In this document: in pieces, positions 55,668 through 64,000 of the stretch
How positions within the stretch are numbered: position 1 is the stretch's first letter
Layout of the letters: each line of letters opens with the position of its first letter
Source: Paraconiothyrium sp. Pb-2020
Lineage: Eukaryota; Ascomycota; Dothideomycetes; Pleosporales; Didymosphaeriaceae
DNA: 64,000 bases
Assembly: GCA_022419385.1 (NCBI GenBank)
Contig: JAJUBI010000008.1
Coordinates: 1,736,001-1,800,000 of the forward strand
Direction of reading: 5' to 3'
Program-made: the position numbers and the translations under genes
Notes under the pieces: generated by a model
What the model saw: only the letters and a program-made list of their open reading frames with translations
The model's database searches: none
What the model was told of the DNA's origin: nothing

Positions 55668-57052
55668 ATGGCACCCCAGTTCGAGCCCTTGAAGAATGAT
55701 TTGATCTTGCGGACGGCAAGGGGTATATACTCCGCGTCCTCTTTACTTCACTGACAGCAAGCTGATCAATTGCGCAGGCGAGAAGGTCGAGCGCCCGCCC
55801 ATGTGGGTGATGCGTCAAGGTGAGCACCATAGTACACTGCGGAAAAGATGACACTGACATGTGTAGCCGGACGATACCTCCCCGAATACCACGAAGCCAA
55901 AGGCAGCCATGACTTCTTCGAGTGCTGTCGATCGCCAGAGATTGCCTCGACGCTCACTCTCCAGCCCATCGAACGGTATGCGGGCCTCATCGATGCTGCC
56001 ATCATATTTTCGGATATCCTGGTGATACCACAAGCGATGGGCATGGAAGTAATAATGGTGGATAAGAAGGGACCGCACTTTCCGGAACCGCTGCAAGGGC
56101 CTGACGACAAGCAGTACCAGGAAGTCATGGAGCGTGAGGTGGACGTGAAAGAGTCACTGGACTACGTTTACAAGGCCATCACTCTCACAAGACAAAAGTT
56201 GGCGGGCCGCGTACCGTTGATAGGCTTTTGCGGAGCTCCATGGACGCTGTTGTGCTACATGGTCGAAGGTGGAGGAACGAAGCTGTTCATTCAGTCAAAG
56301 ACCTGGGTTTTCAAGCACGGAGAAGAGAGCAAGGCGCTGTTGCAGAAGATTGCGGAGCTTTGCGTTGAGTACTTGGCTTTGCAAGTCCAAGCTGGTGCGC
56401 AGGTAAGATCACACTTTCCGCACAGAGGCATTCGCTGACACGGCACAGATGCTTCAAGTCTTCGATTCGTGGGCTGGCGAACTTTCCCCTTCTTCCTTCA
56501 AGAGCTTCTCCTTACCTTATCTCACATATATTGCCGACAACGTACCGAAGCGACTCGCGGAGCTCGGCCTTGAACGCGTTCCGATGACGGTTTTTGCGAA
56601 AGGTGCGTGGTACGCACTGGAGGACCTGTGCAAGACCAACTACAACACCATTGGATTAGACTGGCTGCACGACCCTGCCGAGGCATACAAGATCGCCCGC
56701 TCATATGGGAAGGTTCTGCAAGGTAACGCAGACCCCGGAGTGCTATATGGTGGGCGGGAAGCCATTACGGCTGTTGTCAAGGAGATGGTCGCCGGCTTCG
56801 GCGGAGGAAAACAGGGCTGGATAGCCAACCTTGGTCACGGTATGTTTCACTGTTTTCTAGATCTGCGCAAGCTGACAGGATATAGGTATCACACCGTTCG
56901 TGAAGCCCGATGACCTCAGATTCTTCTTCGAGGAGATCCACAAGCATGCTGCGTCCAGCCAAGCAGGGGATGAAGAAGCAACAGCAGAGCCTTCTACACG
57001 AGATCTAGCAATGCGAGGCGAACCAAGCAAGAATCTGCTTCACGGAATTTAG
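55668..57052 (+). CDS. HEM12: Uroporphyrinogen decarboxylase
   Basis: Fifth heme-pathway enzyme: it removes four carboxyl groups from uroporphyrinogen III to give coproporphyrinogen, in the cytosol and without a cofactor. Five exons (55668-55722, 55778-55819, 55867-56402, 56449-56839, 56886-57052) separated by introns of 46-55 nt give 396 residues. The family signature [16 protein letters not shown] spans exons 2-3, and [15 protein letters not shown] supplies the catalytic aspartate. Signature two is [13 protein letters not shown]. The C-terminus is extended by about 30 polar residues past the usual end (after EEIHKHA). Introns 1 and 2 frame a 42-nt exon. Confidence 0.95.
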
Positions 57053-57562
57053 GCTTGCATTCAGCAATCTAGCCGGTTCTGGAGCCAGTGCTGGAAAAGG
57101 TGGACCAGTTTATGTTGGGAAAAAGGCAGTGTTGGATTACCCTGTCGAAAAATTTGGTCCCGTACGTCCCATTAGGACGAGCTATTGCAGCAAAGGTTTG
57201 TCCTAGGAAAGACTCGACTACCCGAAAGGTTGATGATCACGACTCTATGCTTTATAGCATAGCGATAGGTCTACTATGAATAACACTTTCGGATTTATTT
57301 CAGGGTGCCTTCACACTACGGTGCATAAAGATGTTTCTTGTCCGCATCGCTTCTATGGTAAAATGGACGTGTAGACAAGTGCAAATGGAGAGTGGTTTTG
57401 ATGTTACGGGTATCTCCTTTTCCGGATCAGGTCTATCTCCTTCGCTGCTACCTACCTCTAGTACTGCCTCACTTATCCTCCTCCCCAATATCCTCATACC
57501 TGTACACTGTCAGTGCTATTCCCCGTCACCCCTCTCATCATTTCGCTCTCTCCTCGGATCAC
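57053..57562. other. Convergent 3' flanks, HEM12 / FCY1
   Basis: About 510 nt with two facing transcript ends. Nothing else was recognised. Confidence 0.5.
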
Positions 57563-58055
57563 CTACCATTCCTCAGGATGCTCTTTGATAAAGGTCTTCA
57601 TCAGTGTCTGCAACTCCTTGTTATGCAGCACCACCACCTCAATGCCCTTACTCTTCAGGTACTCCTCTCCGCCCAGGAAATTCTTGTTCTCGCCAATGAC
57701 GACGCGCTTTACCTTGTACATGACGCAGGCTCCTGTGCACATGTCGCAGGGGGAGAGCGTTGTGTACATGGTGGCGCCGTGGTAGATGGAGGCGGGGAGA
57801 CGCCCAGCGTTCTCGAGAGCGGATATCTCGGCCTGAGTCAAGGTAACACACTCAGGTGGCTGAAAGATAAGAAGGCACTGTCGACAAACGTACATGGAGT
57901 GTGGCGCTGCCTTTCTGGATGCGCATGTTGTGGCCTGAGCCGAGCACCTTACCGTCGGCGCTCACGAGGGCTGCGCCAATGGGAACACCTCCTTCTTCAT
58001 GACCTTTATGGGCTTCATCGAAGGCAGCCTTGAAGCCGATATCTGATTCAGACAT
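57563..58055 (-). CDS. FCY1: Cytosine deaminase
   Basis: A zinc-dependent pyrimidine-salvage enzyme that converts cytosine to uracil. It is the yeast-type small homodimer, unrelated to the bacterial amidohydrolase CodA. Exons 58055-57894 and 57832-57563 with a 61-nt intron give 143 residues, slightly shorter than yeast Fcy1. The zinc site is complete: the HAE motif (54-56) is rebuilt exactly at the splice junction (TLH then AEISALENAGRL), and SPCDMC supplies C83 and C86. VPIGAALV opens the fold. The intron inside the HAE motif is useful evidence that the junction is right. Confidence 0.92.
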
Positions 58056-58933
58056 GGTGATGGGCGTTGTTGGAAAGTTCGAATTTGTGTTTCCCAGAGC
58101 GACTCCTTCGTACACCAATTGCTCAGTCTCTTATCTGAGTACTGTGTATGGCGGTTACCCTTGAAGGTTATTTGGAAGAGCAATAGCTTGACGAAAAGCA
58201 CAAATGTCTCGCATGATTTCATCGCTGCCCGGCTCGCCAATCGGGCGGCGATAACACGGCAAATGCGCGATCGGACCCTGCAGCTGAGGAGTGGCTGAGG
58301 AGTGGCTGATGAGGCTAGCGCAGTTGAGATGCGGCTCCTTGGGGGAGAGAACACTGCCATATCCGCGCGTGCTCGTGCCCAAGATGCGTATTTGAATTTT
58401 TGCTTGCATGTGTGGCTCCGCTGCAGTTGTCGCTACGGTTTGCAGGCATTTGCGACACTGTGAAAGGCAGGCAGGCGGCAGGATCTGACGTGGAAAGGCG
58501 TGGAATCGCACCGAAACTTCTCTCGCTCGGCGCAGTCGGTGCATGTGTGAGATCCCGGTTGACTACTTTTAAATCCCAAGCCTTCCGCCCTCCACTCAAA
58601 TATTCCACTGTGAACACTTGCGAGGTGTTTGACTTCTTCGAGTACCATTCTCGACTCTTCACAGACCCACTGGCTCTGTGAGACACCGGTTGCGCTCCGT
58701 ACGTACTGTCCTTGCGGCCTCAGCCTGACCTGAAAGAGACGCGGCTGCCACTGCGCGCGTCCGGGAGGCTCAGGAGGGTCGCCGCTGCCTGAACCATGGA
58801 ACTACACTAACGCGCTTTCCTGCGGTACAGAGCACGACTCCCTTTTCGACGATCCTCGACCCTCGAAAACTCGAACCTCAACCACCCCCACTAGCCCCTC
58901 TACGCCTCCGACTCGACCCCTGCAGTCGCGAAC
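58056..58933. other. Divergent promoters, FCY1 / YDJ1
   Basis: About 880 nt between divergent starts. No heat-shock element was assigned with confidence. No coding signal was seen. Confidence 0.5.
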
Positions 58934-60305
58934 ATGGTCAAAGATCAGAAGTTTTACGACATCCTGGGGGTGTCGCCCGATGCCACCGAGGCACAGCTGA
59001 AGTCGGCCTACAAGAAGGGCGCACTGAAGCACCACCCAGGTACGTTTTCCGCCTCGCAGTAAGCGATTGCATCTTTGCTGACGCGCCGCAGATAAGAACG
59101 CACACAACCCCGAAGCTGCGGAAAAGTTCAAAGACCTCTCACACGCATATGAAGTCCTCTCCGACCCCGAAAAGCGACAAATATACGACCAGTATGGCGA
59201 GGAGGGTCTTGAGCAGGGCGGTGCCGGCGGTGGCATGGCCGCTGAGGACCTTTTCGCCCAGTTCTTCGGCGGCGGCGGAGGGCCATTCGGCGGTATGTTT
59301 GGCGGTGGCATGAGGGAGCAGGGCCCTAAGAAGGCGCGCACAATTTCCCACGTCCACAAGGTCTCGCTTGAGGATATCTATCGCGGCAAGGTTTCCAAGC
59401 TGGCTCTGCAGAAGTCGGTAATCTGCCCTAAGTGTGACGGCCGCGGTGGTAAGGAGGGTGCAGTGAAGAAGTGTGCCGGCTGTGACGGCCGAGGAATGAA
59501 GCATATGATGCGTCAGATGGGTCCTATGATCCAGCGCTTCCAAACCGTCTGCCCCGACTGCCAGGGAGAGGGAGAGATCATCCGCGACCGTGACCGATGC
59601 AAGCAGTGCAACGGTAAGAAGACGATCATCGAGCGCAAGGTTCTCCACGTTCACGTCGACCGCGGTGTCAAGTCCGGCCACCGAATTGAGTTCCGTGGCG
59701 AGGGTGACCAGCTGCCGGGTGTCGAGCCTGGAGATGTTGTTTTCGAAATCGAGCAGAAGCCTCATCCACGGTTCCAGCGGAAAGACGACGACCTTTTCTA
59801 CCACGCCGAGATCGACCTGCTCACTGCCCTTGCGGGTGGCAAGATCCACATTGAGCACCTTGACGAGCGGTGGTTAACAGTCGACATCATCCCTGGCGAG
59901 TGCATCAGCCCCGGTACGTATTCCGAAAACTCTCAGTTTCACAAGATCTGCAACTAATTCAAAATAGGTGAGGTCAAGGTTATCCGCGGCCAGGGTATGC
60001 CATCATACCGTCACCACGACTACGGAAATCTCTACATCCAGTTCGACGTCAAGTTCCCCGAGCACCTCGGCGGCGAAGACGGTGCACCCATGTCGGAAGA
60101 GCAGATCAAGGCTCTCGAATCGGTCCTACCGCCCCGCATAGCATCTTCCGCCCCACCACCGACTGACGCCATGGTTGAAGACTTCACACTCGAGACTGTG
60201 GACGCTGCACGGGAAGGTGGCCGCGCGCGTGGCATGGCAGGCGGCGAGGACGATGACGACGAGATGCATCCCGGTGCCGAGCGCGTCCAGTGCGCGTCAC
60301 AGTAA
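58934..60305 (+). CDS. YDJ1: Type I Hsp40 co-chaperone (Ydj1/Mas5), farnesylated
   Basis: A class A J-protein that stimulates Hsp70 ATPase and hands over unfolded clients, including mitochondrial precursors. Exons 58934-59039, 59092-59913 and 59968-60305 (introns 52 and 54 nt) encode 421 residues. The J domain occupies residues 1-70 with HPD at 34-36; the first intron splits the HPD aspartate codon. A Gly/Phe-rich linker ([14 protein letters not shown]) follows. Four CxxCxGxG-type zinc repeats are [24 protein letters not shown] and CKQCNGKK; the last is slightly altered. Two beta-barrel substrate domains complete it, and the C-terminal CASQ is a CaaX box predicted to be farnesylated, placing part of the pool on membranes. 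Confidence 0.95.
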
Positions 60306-60839
60306 ACGAAGAAGCACCGTGCGGCGATGATGAGATGACATATAACGAAGGACACGTATGGGATGTGGGCACGAAGCGCAGCCGCATCGGCACACGTACG
60401 TGGGTCGAAGGTCAGCGGCGTTGAGAGTCCCGCGACGAGAAGACGACAGAGGGGAGTTCGCATTCGAAGGTGTTCAGGCACTGGGCACACGAAACCTGTT
60501 CATTTTGTCTTTTTGGCATGCTCTTGGCTTGGGTTTTCCCTAACTTTTCTTCTCGTCTTTTTCTATAGACACAGAGACGGGCGGGCGCTTTTTCACATGT
60601 TCGATCGAATCAGCTCAGCATTGTTAGTGTGTGCTTGATGCTCGGGAAGGGCGGGGTTTCCAGCTTTTGCAGAGCGATGGTGCAGGCAAGGGGAGGTGGG
60701 GATGGTTGTGTAGGCAGAAAATAGAATTGGTAATGTTCATCGTTGGGCTGCGGTGGTGAGTGTGATTGTGATTGTGATGGTGGTGAGGCGTGCACGTGAT
60801 GCGTACCTTGATGGTGCCTGGGGAGAGGTATAAAAGACC
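60306..60839. other. YDJ1 3' flank, start of repetitive region
   Basis: About 530 nt. From about 60745 it becomes GT- and GAT-rich. A GGTATAAAAGACC string at about 60828-60840 is the first element that resembles the repeat modules to the right. Confidence 0.5.
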
Positions 60840-60889
60840 GGTGGAGTTCCTGTGGACTTGTTCTGCACACTACGTGTTGCGGTATGGAG

Positions 60890-62600
60890 GGACTAAAAGA
60901 TCAGAGAGGCCGACGTCATGGGGACTAAAACTGTTTGGAACCCCGGTAAATGGGGCGGAGGTGGCTGTTCCCGGTGTTCAAAATTCGGATTTCTTTTCCT
61001 AATGTGGTGGAGGAGAGGATTGGGGGACTTAAAACATGCATCCCCCTGATGAATGGTGGGAGAAATGGAGTGGAGGCTTTTGAAAACTGTCGATTCAGAA
61101 TCGGCATGTGGTGGAGAGGACTCGCGGACCTAAACGACATGGACGCCGTCGAATGGGCTTCGTCCGCTGTCTTCACCAAATCCTTGCCAGAGTGCACTGA
61201 TGTCGGAAGGCTGCTGGATCTCTTAAAAGGGTACCCCACTAAGAAATGCCTTGTCTGAGGGGGACTAACACGAGCAAACCAAGGCACCATGAGGGTGGAA
61301 GTAGCTTCGGGAAAGCATAGCGGTAGTCTCAAACGCATCGAACACTGGACCATGAGCTTCGGTCGCTGTCTTTGCCAAAACGAGGTAAAGGGAATATATG
61401 TTGGAAGGTTGCCGGATCGCTGAAAGGATAATACGTACAACGTATGTCTTGCCTGGGGGACGACTAAAAGACCAACATTGAAGAGACCATGAGAAGCGAG
61501 AGCAGCTCTAACGAAGTTATGGCGCGCAGCTGTGGAGTGGGGACTAAAGATTCACCTATTACCACTCATGTGGCTGAGAGGAGGACTAGCGGACTCAAGA
61601 TACCTTCCAGGCTTTTGATGGGTTTCGTCGGTGTCCTCGCCAGAACTCTAAGGACAGCGAATATATGGAACGCTGCCGGCTCACTGAAAAGTGACACCAG
61701 ACTAAACATGCTTCGGGCGAGGGTCGACTAAAAGGACATGGAAACATATCATGGGGAGCAAGAGTAGTTGCAGTGGAAGCATGGCGTCGGACTCAAACCA
61801 GATGAACTCGGGCCTATGGGCTTCGGTGGCTGTCCTCGCCAAAATCAACCCCGATCCCAGGAATGTCGGGAGATTGCTGGATCTCTGAAAGACTTGGTAG
61901 TTCAGGGTATGCCTTGCCAAGGGCGACTAAAATGACCATGGAAAAGCATCATGAGAAGCGAGAGTAGATAAGGAACATGGGCTCGGTGGCTGTCCTCGCC
62001 AAAAGACCAACATCAAAGAACTATGTCGAGAGATTGCCGGATCTCTGAAAGGCTTGCTAGCTCAGGGTATGCTTTGCCTGAGGACGACTAAAAGGACGAC
62101 GGCAACGATGATGTGAATCAAACGCATCTACATTGGTAGTATGGCGGAGGTTTGGGGTAGAGTCCAAAGCGAAGGATACTACACGCTATGTGGCGGGGGA
62201 GGGGTGTGGGATAAAAGGGCATGTGAGTCAGACACATGTGGGCTCGTTCGCTCTCTTGGAGAGAGCTTTGCTCAACCTTAAAAGGACAGTGAAGTATATT
62301 ATGCTGCCTTCTTGGGACGAACTTGTGCAATGCGACTACATGTCCCAACATTGGTATGATGGGAACCAAAAGCAAGGATCGGCTCTATCATGTGGAGGGA
62401 TGGGACAAAGTGAATGATGTCAGGAATGGATGTGGCAAAGGGGTTGTGAACTCAAGAAAAAGTTCAAAGATGCGCATGGGCTTTCCCTCCGGCATCAACA
62501 AACCCTCTGTCTGGAAAGGGTATGTCAAACAGACCATGAGGTTTGTTATTATGTGTGTGCTGGACGGAGCTTGCCCTCACTACGGGTAACCAACAAGTCC
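60890..62600. repeat. Degenerate tandem array, part 1
   Basis: A landmark of the form G-rich then ACTAAAA (or close variants) recurs at about 60893, 60924, 61028, 61265, 61464, 61728, 61926, 62088 and 62277. Between landmarks the same modules return in the same order, best seen from 61250 to 62100: ATGAGAAGCGAGAG, then GCTTCGGTGGCTGTCCTCGC, then GAGATTGCCGGATCTCTG, then TATGCCTTGCC and the next landmark. Unit length varies from about 160 to 265 bp. No frame is kept open across units, so this looks non-coding. Confidence 0.75.
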
Positions 62601-64000
62601 GCTGCCTTGCTTTGATGGGGACTGAGAACTGTGAAATAGGGAGACATGGTGGAGGAGTGGTGGAGGACTGAAAAGGGGGAGATGTTCAGAGTATGTGGCG
62701 GAGGAGGTGTTTTAGCCTCAAAAATCACGCCGTAAGAAAACATGGGGCGGACACATAGCTATCGGAAGCAGGCATATGATGGAAAAGGGGTAGCTGCTGC
62801 GCCTGATGGGTCTTCGCTGTCTTGTTATCACATGACCTGCTTGACGTTTAGGGGGTTAAAGCACCAGTACATCCTGGAAAACAAAATCACCGTGCCAGAA
62901 TGACATATGGAAGAAGAAGGGAATCTAAAACAACTGTATCGCAAATGAATGTGGTGGACGAGACGTGATTTAAAATCCACACACGTCGCTGCGATGTTCT
63001 TTGCCCGTCGTGCCTCAAATACGCTACAAATCCGTACTATTTGTTCCCTTCGCCTCGAGCGAATGACGTGTGGCAAAGGGGGAGTGTAAAGCCACGAGTA
63101 GCATCCTACTGCTCTGTTCTTCACAGCTTTACTCCACTTACAGGGGACTAAAAGAAGAAGGCTAAAACACCATGGGTGACTACAAAAAGAGTTGGCTCCA
63201 TCCTATGGTGTGGAGCAGATGGGGGACTTGAACAGGACAGTACACAAAAGAACAGTAGTCGAAAGAATGTGGCGGAGGTGTTGGCAGTCATAAAGCTGTA
63301 GTCCGAGATTAGATGGCGTCTGTTCGCTCTCTCGAGGAATGGACGTTCGATCAGGGAGGAGTATAAAGCCTCAGTTGTTGTTCCAGACTCTGTGCTTCTC
63401 ACTACCATGCTCCTCTTTGGGGAGACTAAAATACGAGGTACAGAGTTCATGGGGAACTAGAAGCACAGGTGATACTAAAGGATGTGGTGGAGGAGAGGTG
63501 GACTCAAAATGCCCTCTGGAGCTGGATATGTGGCGGAGGAGTCGCGGGACTCAAAAAAACTCCACAAAGCCAACATGGGCTTCTGCTCGTCGTCTTGAAG
63601 AAATGAGACCAAGAAGCTATGCTAGGCATGGGGGGCATATCAATGCATGGTGGATCTTTGATGAAAGGCTCCTCATAGCTTTGTTTTGCGTGAGGCGACT
63701 AAAGGTATCCAGGTACGCCTTCATGGGGACTGGAACGGGCAATACCTACACGAGTGTGAAGGAGGCGATCTGGTGGACTCCAAACATTCGATCGACCTAG
63801 TGATGGGGCAGGGGAGCCGTGGACTTAAGGATTCCGCTACCAATGCCATGGGCTCTTGCTCGTCGTCTCCAGTCAACTAAATCAAGGTACTATGTTCGGC
63901 ATGGCGATGTATAAAGACCTGGTCGGTCTCTGATTACCTGCTTCTTGCAGTTTTGCTATACTTAAGGGTGATTAAAACCAGCGGCATACACCATCATTGG
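62600..64000. repeat. Degenerate tandem array, part 2, higher-order period about 280 bp
   Basis: The landmark TTAAA/CTAAAA ends units at 62856, 63148, 63426, 63699 and 63972, spacings 292, 278, 273 and 273 bp. Most units contain ATGTGGYGGAGG followed within about 30 nt by ACTCAAAA-like sequence, or GTRTAAAGCC/ACC, or a pyrimidine-rich stretch (CTTCT...CAG or similar) just before the landmark. Similarity is obvious by eye but low. The array continues past the right edge. Confidence 0.7.

Noticed and set aside
59139..59858. A 239-codon minus-strand frame opposite YDJ1
   Set aside because: It is an antisense shadow of the Hsp40 coding sequence with GC3-rich codons and no recognised domain.
60925..61440. 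A 171-codon minus-strand frame in the tandem array with recurring SSNLPT-like peptides
   Set aside because: The peptide repeat simply reflects the DNA repeat. The frame is not kept in the next units and there is no ATG-to-stop gene structure across them.

Overview
The window looks like nuclear DNA of a filamentous ascomycete (Pezizomycotina, most likely Dothideomycetes). The evidence is many short GT-AG introns of about 46-60 nt with CTAA-type branch points, a HET-domain gene, a single low-molecular-weight thioredoxin reductase, fungal versions of TPA1/OFD1, ATG14 and TPC1, and expanded 2EXR/DUF7730-like genes. Exon borders were placed by hand from splice consensus and reading-frame continuity, and ATG was required as the start, so all gene models are predictions.

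Left arm (1-19.6 kb), mostly housekeeping: TAF2 (cut by the left edge), a cytochrome P450, a GNAT acetyltransferase, ribosomal stalk protein P0, TRM82 (tRNA m7G methyltransferase subunit), thioredoxin reductase, a conserved acidic unknown, ATG14 (autophagy PI3-kinase subunit) and CYS3 (cystathionine gamma-lyase).

Accessory block (20-34 kb): five intact and one broken member of one 2EXR/DUF7730-like family, all on the minus strand and nearly all with one phase-2 intron at the same place. A frameshifted F-box gene and a gene-poor 2.4 kb stretch with diverged, RIP-like repeats lie among them. A frameshifted HET gene closes the block. Three of eight genes here carry disabling lesions, whereas none of the flanking housekeeping genes does.

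Right arm (34-60.3 kb): a gamma-butyrobetaine/trimethyllysine-type dioxygenase divergent from the mitochondrial thiamine pyrophosphate carrier TPC1, the prolyl dihydroxylase TPA1/OFD1, a polysaccharide deacetylase, a secreted lactonase-fold protein, an ABCG transporter, several unrecognised small genes, mitochondrial MSH1 divergent from HEM12 (uroporphyrinogen decarboxylase), cytosine deaminase FCY1 and the farnesylated Hsp40 YDJ1.

Right edge (60.8-64 kb): no gene was recognised. The DNA is a degenerate tandem array built from recurring G-rich and CTAAAA modules. In the last 1.4 kb these fall into a higher-order repeat of about 273-292 bp. The array runs off the window and is the most unusual structure here. 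The other notable signal is a mitochondrial-presequence-like, ATG-less open frame fused in phase to the start of thioredoxin reductase, followed by a 7-nt microexon.
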